The translations under genes were made by a program, and so were the position numbers. The notes below the pieces were generated by a model, which was given only the letters and a program-made list of their open reading frames with translations, was not told where the DNA came from and searched no databases. A stretch of DNA of 14,290 nucleotides from an uncultured Rubrobacteraceae bacterium (lineage in GTDB: Bacteria > Actinomycetota > Rubrobacteria > Rubrobacterales > Rubrobacteraceae): assembly GCA_902806015.1 (NCBI GenBank), contig CADCUZ010000037.1, positions 1-14,290 on the forward strand. Direction: 5' to 3'. The first letter of the stretch is position 1, and each line of letters starts with the position of its first letter. This document shows positions 6,755 through 12,940 of this stretch, one piece after another.

Positions 6755-7552
6755 ATGACGGCCTTGACGGAAATTAACGCGAAGGACGAAAGGAAAGGGG
6801 AACCCGCGATGGAGGCGAGCCCGACGGACGGCGGAAGGTACTACGGTGTCACGGCCCTGGTGCTCGTCCTGGAGTTCTCGCTCCTGACGGCGGCCCTCAT
6901 GGTGCTGGGCGCGGCGATAAACTGGCCGGCGAGCCTGGACGAGCCCGCGAGCGTAAACCTGCCCCTCATCAACGAGCAGCGCGGCGCGGTCCTCTTGGGC
7001 TACGGCGCCTACATGCTCTACTCCGTGCTCGTCCTCCCGCTCGGGATGCTGCTCTACCGCGTGCTCGCCGACCGCGAGGGGTCGGCGTCGCCGCTGCTGA
7101 CGGCGGCCGTCGGGTTCGGCGTGGCCTCCGCGCTGGCGCGGTCTTTAGGGATCGCGCGGTGGTTCGTCCTCATGCCGGCCCTGGCCGATGCCTACCTGGA
7201 CCCGGGGGCGAGCGAGGCGACGCGCGGGACCATCTCCGTCACCTACGATGCCTTCAACGCCTACGCCGGCGGGGTCGGCGAGGTCCTCGGGGTGGGGCTC
7301 TTCGGCGGCCTCTTCTTCGGGCTGGTCTCGGTCGCGCTCGTGCGCTCGGGGCGGTTCCCGGCCTGGATCGGCTACGCGGGCGTGGCCGTGGCCGCGCTCC
7401 TGCTGGCGGGCGTCTTGGAGGCCTTCGGCCTCGACCTCGGCCCGGTCTTGACCTTGAGCGTCACGGCGCTGCAGCTCTGGATGCTCGCCCTCGCCGTCGT
7501 CCTGCTGCGCGCCCGCCGGTCCGACCGGCGGTCCCCGCAGCGGGCGGCGTGA
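6755..7552 (+). CDS. DUF4386 family integral membrane protein
   Basis: A 265-residue membrane protein; the ATG at 6755 is preceded by AGGAGAAGGGAG at a good distance. After a polar N-terminus of about 28 residues come roughly six hydrophobic helices. They include ALVLVLEFSLLTAALMVLG, YGAYMLYSVLVLPLGMLLYR, LLTAAVGFGVASALARSLG, EVLGVGLFGGLFFGLVSVAL, WIGYAGVAVAALLLAGVLEA and LQLWMLALAVVLLRARR. The order and the ARWFVLMP and YDAFNAYAG segments fit DUF4386, whose function is unknown. It is the first gene after the MerR-type promoter, and its stop overlaps the ribosome site of the cupin gene, so the genes are probably translated from one message. An internal ATG at 6809 is possible but less favoured. 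Confidence 0.85.
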   Translation: MTALTEINAKDERKGEPAMEASPTDGGRYYGVTALVLVLEFSLLTAALMVLGAAINWPASLDEPASVNLPLINEQRGAVLLGYGAYMLYSVLVLPLGMLLYRVLADREGSASPLLTAAVGFGVASALARSLGIARWFVLMPALADAYLDPGASEATRGTISVTYDAFNAYAGGVGEVLGVGLFGGLFFGLVSVALVRSGRFPAWIGYAGVAVAALLLAGVLEAFGLDLGPVLTLSVTALQLWMLALAVVLLRARRSDRRSPQRAA

Positions 7553-7565
7553 GGAGGTGACGGTC

Positions 7566-8144
7566 GTGGCGTACGCCGGCAAGGTCATCGAGAGCCCGAC
7601 CACGAGGCTCGTCTTCGAGCGGACGGCGGCCGACACGAACGGGGAGCTGCTGCGCTTCGAGCAGTTCGTGAGGGGCGGCACCCCCGAGGTCCCCGAGCAC
7701 GTGCACCCGAGGCAGGAGGAGCGTTTCGTGGTCCTCTCGGGCAGGATGGGCGTCCGGGCCGCCGGGCGGGAGCGCGTCCTCAAAGCGGGCGAGGAGGTCG
7801 TGGTCCCGCCCGGCACGCCGCACACGTTCTGGAACGCGGGCGAGGAAGAGTTGCACCACGTCGTGGAGCTCCGGCCCGCCCTCGAGCACGAGGCCTTCTC
7901 CGAGACGGTCTTCGGGCTCCAGCGCGACGGCAGGTTCCCGGTGGAGGGGGAAAAGAGGCCGCCTAACCCGTTGCAGAGCGCCCTGCTCGTGCTGGGGTAC
8001 GGGAACTACCTGGCAAAGCCCCCAATCCCCGTGCAGAGGGCGCTCTTCGGGCCGCTGGTGCTCCTGGGACGCCTGTTGGGCTACGGGAATAGCTACCCCG
8101 AGTACAGCGACGACCGACCGGAAAGGAGCGAAGATGAACGGTAG
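7566..8144 (+). CDS. Cupin-domain protein with hydrophobic C-terminal extension
   Basis: A 192-residue protein. I chose GTG 7566 because AGGAGG (7552-7557) ends 8 bases upstream; the in-frame GTG at 7557 would overlap that site. The N-terminal 110 residues are a single cupin barrel with a complete metal site: His45, His47 and Glu51 in EHVHPRQEERF, and His86 in PPGTPHTFWN. The C-terminal 60 residues are unusual: hydrophobic and carrying a duplicated phrase, LGYGNYLAKPPIPVQRALFG then LLGRLLGYGNSYPEY, perhaps a membrane-contact or dimer segment. The gene ends inside the next gene (11-bp overlap), indicating coupled translation with the oxidoreductase. The substrate is unknown; an enzyme or a sensor-like cupin are both possible. 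Confidence 0.88.
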   Translation: MAYAGKVIESPTTRLVFERTAADTNGELLRFEQFVRGGTPEVPEHVHPRQEERFVVLSGRMGVRAAGRERVLKAGEEVVVPPGTPHTFWNAGEEELHHVVELRPALEHEAFSETVFGLQRDGRFPVEGEKRPPNPLQSALLVLGYGNYLAKPPIPVQRALFGPLVLLGRLLGYGNSYPEYSDDRPERSEDER

Positions 8145-9084
8145 CGAGTTGCACGCGGTCCTCGGCGCGAGCGGCGGCATCGGCAGCGCCGTGGTGCGCG
8201 AGCTGGTCCGGCGCGGCTACCGAGTCCGGGCCGTCAACCGACGCGGCGACGCGGACGTGCCCGAGGGGGTCGAACGGCGGGCGGGCGACGCGTCCACACC
8301 CGAGGGCGCCCGCGCCGCGGTCGCGGGGGCTTCGGTGGTCTACCACGCCGCTCAGCCTCCATACACGAGGTGGCCCCGGGAGTTCCCTCCCATGACGGAC
8401 AACGTGATCGCGGGGGCGGCGACCGCGGGGGCGAAGGTCGTCTTCGCCGACAACCTCTACATGTACGGCCCCGCGGGCCCGCAACCCATGACCGAGGGCG
8501 CCCCGCGGAACGCCGCCGGCAAGAAGGGCAAGACCCGCATCCTCATGGAGGGGCGGCTGCTCGAGGCCCACCGCTCGGGCAGGGTTCGCACGACGATGGG
8601 CCGCTCCTCGGACTACTACGGCCCCCGCGGCACCGACACCGTCGCCGGCGATCGGGTCTTCGGGGCCGCCGTCGAGGGCAAGACGGCCCGCTGGCTCGGT
8701 TCGCTGGACCGGCCCCACACCCTCAACTACCTCCCGGACCTGGCCCGCGCCCTCGTCACCCTCGGCGAGCGCGAGGAGGCCGACGGGGAGGCCTGGCACC
8801 TGCCCGCCGCCGAGCCCATTACGGGCCGCCGCTTTTTAGGGATGGTCTTCGCGGAGGCGGGCGGGCCGGCGAGGATCGGCGTGGTTTCCAAGACCGCGGT
8901 CCGCCTCGGAGGCGTCTTCGTCCCGTTCGTCCGGGAGGTGAGGGAGACGATGTACCAGTTCGAGCGCCCGTTCGTCTCGGAAGCCTCAAAGTTCTTGGGG
9001 ACGTTCGGTCCCTTCGAGCCCACCCCGCACGGGGAGGCCGTGGCGCGCACCGTCGCCTGGTTCCGCGAGCGTCGGGGTCGGTGA
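8134..9084 (+). CDS. NAD(P)-dependent epimerase/oxidoreductase (extended SDR family)
   Basis: A 316-residue protein starting at ATG 8134, with AAAGGAG upstream inside the end of the cupin gene. The Rossmann nucleotide-binding loop is VLGASGGIGSAVVRELVRRG at the N-terminus. Later segments typical of atypical or extended SDR epimerases are VVYHAAQPPYTRW, VVFADNLYMYGP, and YYGPRGTDTVAGDRVF. The classical YxxxK active-site pair is not in its usual form, with KKGKTRILME in the equivalent region, so catalysis may be altered or the protein may act as a nucleotide-bound sensor or reductase. It is the last gene of the MerR-controlled operon; what follows is gene debris. Confidence 0.88.
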   Translation: MNGSELHAVLGASGGIGSAVVRELVRRGYRVRAVNRRGDADVPEGVERRAGDASTPEGARAAVAGASVVYHAAQPPYTRWPREFPPMTDNVIAGAATAGAKVVFADNLYMYGPAGPQPMTEGAPRNAAGKKGKTRILMEGRLLEAHRSGRVRTTMGRSSDYYGPRGTDTVAGDRVFGAAVEGKTARWLGSLDRPHTLNYLPDLARALVTLGEREEADGEAWHLPAAEPITGRRFLGMVFAEAGGPARIGVVSKTAVRLGGVFVPFVREVRETMYQFERPFVSEASKFLGTFGPFEPTPHGEAVARTVAWFRERRGR

Positions 9085-9143
9085 CGCGTGCCCTCCTTCG
9101 GGCCGCGGGTCGCCGCAGTCCGGGCGCGGCCAACGGTATCTCC

Positions 9144-9222
9144 GTGACGGAGCACCCGGTGAGCGAGGAGCTGTGGGAAGCGCTCTCCCCCTCTTGCCGC
9201 CGAAACCCCCAACTCCAACGGC
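9144..9222 (+). pseudogene. IS5-type transposase, N-terminal remnant
   Basis: Starting at GTG 9144 the sequence reads TEHPVSEELWEALS and, after a one-base frame correction in the C-run at 9187-9191, PLLPPKPPTPTAEGG. This matches the N-terminus of IS5-family transposases (VSDELWEAIEPLLPP..PKPKGGRPR). Homology ends near 9222, where an AlkD-like fragment on the other strand begins. Only about 26 residues remain. It differs from the transposase at 10153-10476, so at least two elements have visited this region. Confidence 0.6.
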
Positions 9223-9355
9223 GGAAGGAGGCGGCGCCTTTGAGGTACTTCGTCCACCACTCGCGCCTGGCGGCAGTTGCGCGTGCGCTCAAGCGCAACT
9301 GCAACCGCTCGAGGAGATCGTCGAGCTCCGGCACGTATGGATTGCAAAAGTTCAT
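9222..9355 (-). pseudogene. DNA alkylation repair (AlkD-like) N-terminal fragment
   Basis: On the minus strand an ATG at 9355 opens a frame reading MNFCNPYVPELDDLLERLQL, then ARATAARREWWTKYLKGAAS-FR. The phrase WW.KYLKGA.xFRG is characteristic of the N-terminal helices of AlkD-like HEAT-repeat DNA glycosylases, which remove alkylated bases. After Phe-Arg the expected Gly is absent and the frame runs into the antisense of the transposase remnant, so about 45 of more than 200 residues remain. The break coincides with the transposase remnant, suggesting truncation by insertion or rearrangement. A 10-bp perfect stem (9273-9282 with 9293-9302) lies inside it. Confidence 0.55.
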
Positions 9356-9375
9356 GAATCGTTCACCCCAGCTGC

Positions 9376-9590
9376 TTAGGTGTAGAGCCGATATAAGAGG
9401 CTCTGGCCGAGCGCCGCGGGCTCGGCGAGGTCGCCGCGGACGATCTCGACGCCGGGTCCGAGTTTGGCGCCCAGGGCGGCTTGCGCCCTCCCGGGGTCGC
9501 GCACGAAGGCGCGGAAGGGGATGCCAGCCTCGCTTAGCAGCCAGACTAGCGGTAACCTACGTTGCCGGTCGCGCCGGTGAGCAGGATCAT
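9376..9590 (-). pseudogene. NmrA-like NAD(P)-binding protein, N-terminal fragment
   Basis: An ATG at 9590 opens MILLTGATGNVGYR, the Rossmann motif of NmrA-like oxidoreductases. A missing base near 9548 shifts the frame; corrected, it continues LVWLLSEAGIPFRAFVRDPG, RAQAALGAKLGPGVEIVRGD and LAEPAALGQSLL, then stops at TAA 9378-9376. A ribosome site AGGAGG lies within the last codons of the SnoaL-like gene (about 9601-9606), so this was the second gene of that operon. Roughly 70 of about 280 residues remain. Its sequence closely parallels the intact NmrA-like protein at 12937. Confidence 0.75.
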
Positions 9591-9597
9591 CCTCGGA

Positions 9598-10011
9598 TCA
9601 GCCCTCCTGGTATGCTTGGATGCTCGGGTCGACGTCGATGAGGTGGCGGGAGATCAGCCACCTGCCGTTCACCCTCGCCATCTCGTCGGTGACGCGGGCG
9701 GTGGCCCCGACCATCGGCCGCTGCTCGCCCTCGACCACCAGCAGCACGTAGCGCACCCGGGCGCCTCCTTCGTCCCCTTCGATCACGAGGTTCGGCGCCA
9801 GGTGGCGCTTGAGGGTCCCCTCGCCCTCGAAGATCGCGGGCAGGTCTCGCCTCATCGCCTCCTTCCCCTTGCCCGTGGAGTAAAAGCCCTCGATCTGCCC
9901 GTCTTCGGCGTAATGCTCTAGCGTCGCCTCCACGTCCTTCTCGTCGGCCGCCAAGTTATAGCGGGCCACCACCCCCATGATCTCCAACCGGTCCTCGACC
10001 GAGAGCGTCAT
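9598..10011 (-). CDS. SnoaL/NTF2-like protein
   Basis: A protein of 137 residues beginning MTLSVEDRLEIMGVVARYNL and ending VDPSIQAYQEG. Recognisable SnoaL-like features are the N-terminal helix (EIMGVVARYNLAADEKDVEA), ..LEHYAEDGQIEGFYSTGKG, HLAPNLVIEGD and NGRWLISRHLIDVD. These form a cone-shaped pocket used as hydratase, isomerase or ligand-binding domain. AAAGGAG sits 7 bases upstream of ATG 10011; the adjacent ATG 10014 is also possible. Although the frame is open without a stop up to 10485 through a transposase fragment, the ribosome site, two operators and a promoter at 10042-10102 show that the gene starts here. It precedes an NmrA-like fragment in the same operon. Confidence 0.85.
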   Translation of the reverse strand: MTLSVEDRLEIMGVVARYNLAADEKDVEATLEHYAEDGQIEGFYSTGKGKEAMRRDLPAIFEGEGTLKRHLAPNLVIEGDEGGARVRYVLLVVEGEQRPMVGATARVTDEMARVNGRWLISRHLIDVDPSIQAYQEG

Positions 10012-10041
10012 CATCCTTCTCCTTTCCCGTAAAAACCGTTG

Positions 10042-10102
10042 TTTGAATTGCACATGCAACTCAAATACGCTGGTAGTATACCGCTTACGATTGCACGCGC
10101 AA
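10042..10102 (-). promoter_or_regulatory. Promoter with two palindromic operators for the SnoaL-like gene
   Basis: Operator 1, core TTGCACATGCAA (10048-10059), is extended by TTTGA on the left and TCAAA on the right (10042-10065). Operator 2, TTGCACGCGCAA, lies at 10091-10102. On the minus strand a minus-10 TATACT (10080-10075) lies 16 bp after a minus-35-like TTGCGC (10102-10097). Operator 2 covers the minus-35 and operator 1 covers the region just after the expected start site, a layout suited to repression. The regulator is unknown; the half-site differs from that of the MarR operators at 11032. Confidence 0.65.
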
Positions 10103-10152
10103 CTCACATAAAGGAATGGCTCAAGATCCCCGAGGCGCAGCGGGAGGCTTGT

Positions 10153-10476
10153 CTGGGAGTCGACGATTCCGGCGCTGGGCTGCGGATCCCTCTCAAGACG
10201 AACGCGTGCCTTCCGGCGCAGGACTTCGTGCAGCCTCACCCAGGTGCCGTCGATGCGCCAAGCTCGAAAGTAGTGGTAGACGGTCTTCCACGGCGGGAAG
10301 CCGTGGGGCAAGAGCCGCCAAGTGCAGCCGCTCTTGAGCACGTAGAAGACGGCGTCGAGGATCTCGCGGAGACTGTGGATCCTGGGGCGTCCGGTAGTTT
10401 TTTGGGCAGGCAGATGAGGCCCGATGTAGGACCACTCGGCGTCGGAAAGGTCGGTCTGATATGCTCTTATCGCCAT
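10153..10476 (-). mobile_element. Truncated IS5-family transposase (N-terminal 108 residues)
   Basis: From the ATG at 10476 the frame reads MAIRAYQTDLSDAEWSYIGP, then TGRPRIHSLREILDAVFYVL, KSGCTWRLLPHGFPPWKTVY and HYFRAWRIDGTWVRLHEVLR. It ends at AGIVDSQ, which includes the first catalytic Asp of the DDE triad. This is the DUF4096-type N-terminus of IS5-family transposases. The rest of the catalytic domain is missing, so the element is dead. Upstream, a perfect palindrome GGTTTCTAGAAACC (10522-10535) between this gene and the marR stop may lie near the element's end; no matching second end is seen. The open frame continues in phase through the SnoaL promoter into the SnoaL-like gene, giving a nominal 295-residue fusion. 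Confidence 0.82.
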
Positions 10477-10560
10477 GCCCGACATGCTACCGGGCCGTCG
10501 TCTCTCAGCCCCTTTTCAGACGGTTTCTAGAAACCAACTCACGAATGCCTCAGCAGGCCC

Positions 10561-11043
10561 CTAGGTGTCATCGCGAACCAGTCCGGGCGAGACCCGATTC
10601 CAGAACCTCGCCAGCGTCTGGAGTTCCCCCTCGTCGAAGTGCCGCAGGAAGAGCCGGCGAACACCGGAGAGATGCGTGGGGTGCGCCTCCCGAAGGCGTA
10701 GAAGGCCGGCCTCGGTAAGGACCGCGTAATGGCCTCGGCCGTCCTCGGGGCTGCGCTCCCGCCGTACCAGCCCCTCGCGCTCCAGGCGACCAACCAGCCG
10801 GGTGACGCCGCTGAGGGTGATGAGCACCCTCCCGGCGAGCTCTCCCATCCGCATCCTCCGCCCCGGCGACCAGCCGAGGAACAGCAAGACCTCGTAACAG
10901 GACAGCGTGAGCCCATGCTCGGCCCGCAACTCGGCGTCCAGCCGCCGCACGAGCGCGCCGTGCGCCCGCAAGAAGCCTCCCCAGGCCCCACCTTCGAGCG
11001 GCGTGAGCCTTTCCAGACCCTTGACAGATACTTGATTAGTCAA
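10561..11043 (-). CDS. MarR-family transcriptional repressor
   Basis: A 160-residue regulator. Residues about 46-115 form the winged helix-turn-helix: LTLSCYEVLLFLGWSPGRRM, recognition helix TLSGVTRLVGRLEREGLV, and the wing RRERSPEDGRGHYAVLT with the conserved Asp-x-Arg. Flanking helices (WGGFLRAHGALVRRLDAELR and the C-terminal VRRLFLRHFDEGELQTLARF) form the dimer interface. I chose TTG 11043, which has GGGAGA about 6 bases upstream; a TTG at 11073 is in frame but lies within the distal operator. The start codon lies inside operator 11032-11043, implying autoregulation. It is divergent from the isochorismatase-led operon, which it probably represses. MarR proteins typically release DNA on binding phenolic, quinone or oxidant signals; the ligand here is unknown. 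No cysteine pair typical of OhrR is apparent. Confidence 0.9.
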   Translation of the reverse strand: MTNQVSVKGLERLTPLEGGAWGGFLRAHGALVRRLDAELRAEHGLTLSCYEVLLFLGWSPGRRMRMGELAGRVLITLSGVTRLVGRLEREGLVRRERSPEDGRGHYAVLTEAGLLRLREAHPTHLSGVRRLFLRHFDEGELQTLARFWNRVSPGLVRDDT

Positions 11044-11073
11044 ATATACTCTCCCTAGTATTTGAGTAGTCAA
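11021..11073 (+). promoter_or_regulatory. MarR-controlled promoter with two operators 30 bp apart
   Basis: A consensus minus-35 TTGACA (11021-11026), an 18-bp spacer and minus-10 TATACT (11045-11050) point right, toward the isochorismatase-like gene. Two near-identical palindromes, TTGATTAGTCAA (11032-11043) and TTGAGTAGTCAA (11062-11073), start exactly 30 bp apart, about three DNA turns. The first fills the spacer and covers the marR start codon; the second lies just after the expected transcription start. Both would block the rightward promoter when bound. Confidence 0.75.
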
Positions 11074-11100
11074 GAAATTATAGCAAAGGAGGAGGTCAGG

Positions 11101-11729
11101 ATGAACGAAGGGGAGGCCAGGCTGGTACGGGCGGGCGCCGCCGGGGCCCTGCTCGCCCCGGACAACTGCGCGCTGATGCTGATCGACTACGAATCGCAGA
11201 AGTTTTTCGGGGTGCAGTCCACCGACCGCCAGCTCCTGATAAACAACACCGTCGGGCTCGCCAAGGCGGCCAGGCCTTCGGCGTGCCCACGCTGGTGACC
11301 ACGGTGACCGAGAAGACCTTCGGCGGGCCCATGCCCGGGCAGCTTACGGAGGTCTTTCCCGACGGCTGGGTCGACCGCACCACCATGAACCCCTGGGAGG
11401 ACGACAACGTCGTCGTCAAGATAGCCGAGTTCGGCCGTCCAAAGCTGATCCTCGCGAGCCTGTGGACCGAGGTGTGCGTGGCGACGCCGGCGCTCTCTGC
11501 GCTGGAGGCTGGCTACGAAGCCTACGTGGTCGTAGACGCCTGCGGCGGCACGAGCGAGGAGGCCCACGAGGCTGCGGTGCAGCACATGGTGCAGGCCGGC
11601 GCCGCCCCGGTGACCTGGCTGCGGGTCATGCTCGAGCTCCAGCGCGACTGGGCCCGCCAGGAGACCGCCATGGAAGTCCAGAAGGTGGCCGCCGAGCACG
11701 CGGGCGCCTACGGGCAGGGGATGCGCTAA
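11101..11729 (+). pseudogene. Isochorismatase-like cysteine hydrolase, one frameshift
   Basis: Read with one base restored, this is a 209-residue member of the isochorismatase/YcaC-like hydrolase family. The ATG at 11101 follows AAAGGAGGAGG. Signature residues are Asp29 in LMLIDYESQKFFG and the nucleophile Cys126 in LASLWTEVCVATPALSALEA; the segment VVVDACGGTS is also typical. The frame breaks near 11271: AAG GCG GCC AGG is followed by a stop after 66 codons, whereas one extra A gives KAAKAFGVPTLVTTVTEKTF and the rest reads cleanly to TAA. Because the rest is well conserved, a very recent mutation or a sequence error is more likely than old decay. It heads the MarR-controlled operon. Such enzymes hydrolyse small amides or isochorismate-like substrates; the substrate is unknown. 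Confidence 0.82.
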
Positions 11730-11818
11730 GTCATGGAGATGTTCGCCGCGGGCAGCAGGGCCTCTTGAGGCCCATCGGGGCCGAGCGGTCGGAGTAACGA
11801 AGGGAAAGAAGGAGGGCC

Positions 11819-12262
11819 ATGCAAGCCACATCTACTAACACCGTCCGTAACCGACACGTCGTCTGGGGCCGGCTCGTTCCGGCGGGGGCGCTGGCCCTCG
11901 TCCTGGCCGCCGTGGCGAACGTCGTCGTGTATCTCGTCGCCTCGTCGCTCGGAGCCATGCCGCAGGACGTCGACGCGAACGGGCAGGGTCCGATCACGCT
12001 CCCGATGGTCGTCGCCATGAGCGTGGCGGGAGCCGTGGCCGGTACGCTCGTCTACGCCCTCATCGGCCGGTTCGTCCGGCGCCCGGTGCCTGTCTTCCGG
12101 TTGGTTTCGGCGCTCGCGCTCGTGCTGTCATTCGTCGGGCCGTTCACCATTCCCGGTGCGCCCGCAGTGATGGTCGGGGCGCTCTTGCTGATGCACATGA
12201 TCGCCGCGGTCATCGTCGTCGGTCTGCTCACGACGCTCGCGGCCAAGGCCGACTGGGAGTAG
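11819..12262 (+). CDS. DUF6069 family membrane protein
   Basis: A 147-residue membrane protein; the ATG at 11819 follows AAGGAGG closely. Four hydrophobic helices are visible: LVPAGALALVLAAVANVVVY, ITLPMVVAMSVAGAVAGTLV, LVSALALVLSFVGPFTIPG and MHMIAAVIVVGLLTTLA. A short periplasmic-type loop (GAMPQDVDANGQGP) lies after helix 1 and a basic turn (GRFVRRPVPVFR) after helix 2. This pattern matches the DUF6069 family, whose function is unknown. It lies about 90 bp after the isochorismatase-like gene and about 55 bp before the glutathione transferase, all on one strand, and is probably co-transcribed. The gap before it contains a GGGCCTC/GAGGCCC hairpin (11758-11773) without a T-run. Confidence 0.82.
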   Translation: MQATSTNTVRNRHVVWGRLVPAGALALVLAAVANVVVYLVASSLGAMPQDVDANGQGPITLPMVVAMSVAGAVAGTLVYALIGRFVRRPVPVFRLVSALALVLSFVGPFTIPGAPAVMVGALLLMHMIAAVIVVGLLTTLAAKADWE

Positions 12263-12317
12263 GGTCGCCGTACCGGCGCCGGACGTGCAGACGATCACAC
12301 ACGAGAAGAGACCGATT

Positions 12318-12940
12318 GTGAACATCAAACTCTACAGCGCAAAGGGTTGCCCCTTCGCCCGGCGCACCAGGATAGTCCTGCACGAGAAGGGCATCGACTT
12401 CGAGGCCAGCGAGGTGGACTTCCGCAACAAGAGCGAGGAATTCCTCGAGGCGAGCCCCACCGGCAAGGTCCCCGTGGTCGTCGTGGACGGGGACTCCCTC
12501 TACGAGTCCAACGTCGTCAACCAATACCTCGGCGAGGTATACGAGGAGCCGATGCTTATGCCCGAAGGTCCGAAGGCGCGGGCGAGGATCTGGATGGCCA
12601 ACGCCGACGACGACTTCTACCCGCAGGTTTCAGTCTCGAGCATGGGACGCGAACGGGGCTTCTCGGAAGAGCGGATCTCGGAGGCTCTGGAGAAGCTGAA
12701 GGCTACGCTCTCGGGGCTCGATGAGGGCCTCGAGGCCAAGGAGTATCTCGCGGACGGCTTCTCCCTGGCCGACGTCGCCCACGCGGGCAACTTCGTGCGC
12801 CTGCGCGAGCTCGAGGAGAGCGGCAAGGTCTCCCTCTCCGACTACCCGAACGTGGCCTCGTGGATGGGGAGGATCGAGTCCCGCGAGAGCTTCGAGGCCG
12901 CGGGGGGAGCCTCAAAGCATCCGGAAGGGGTCCCGAGTGA
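12318..12940 (+). CDS. Glutathione S-transferase, stop codon lost by a G-tract frameshift
   Basis: The N-terminus (MNIKLYSAKGCPFARRTRIV) is a thioredoxin-fold GST domain with the catalytic-type Cys in CPFARR. It is followed by SPTGKVPVVVVDGDSLYESN, the cis-Pro and glutathione-binding segment, and a helical C-domain ending SWMGRIESRESFEAAGG. I chose GTG 12318 since GAGAAGAG lies upstream; GTG 12285 is in frame. As written, the frame does not stop at the family's usual length of about 207 residues. It runs on to 13478, antisense-like and compositionally odd, through the next gene. Restoring one G in the G6 tract at 12902-12907 gives a stop TGA at 12938-12940 that overlaps the next gene's GTG (GTGA), the normal coupled arrangement. 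The true end is therefore probably 12940. It conjugates glutathione-type thiols to electrophiles or reduces them. Confidence 0.82.

Noticed and set aside
9273..9302. Perfect 10-bp stem with 10-base loop as a terminator
   Set aside because: It lies inside the AlkD-like coding fragment and has no T-run on either strand. It may be incidental to the GC-rich codons.
8370..9641. 423-codon open frame on the plus strand overlapping the SDR gene
   Set aside because: Its translation is Arg/Pro/Gly-rich with no family features. It is a GC-driven shadow of the SDR gene that happens to read into the transposase remnant.
10522..10535. GGTTTCTAGAAACC palindrome as a defined insertion-sequence end
   Set aside because: It is in the right place, but no matching inverted repeat at the other end or target duplication is visible, so the end cannot be fixed.
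11758..11773. GGGCCTC/GAGGCCC hairpin as a terminator after the isochorismatase-like gene
   Set aside because: No T-run follows, the loop is only two bases, and the same-strand genes continue closely.
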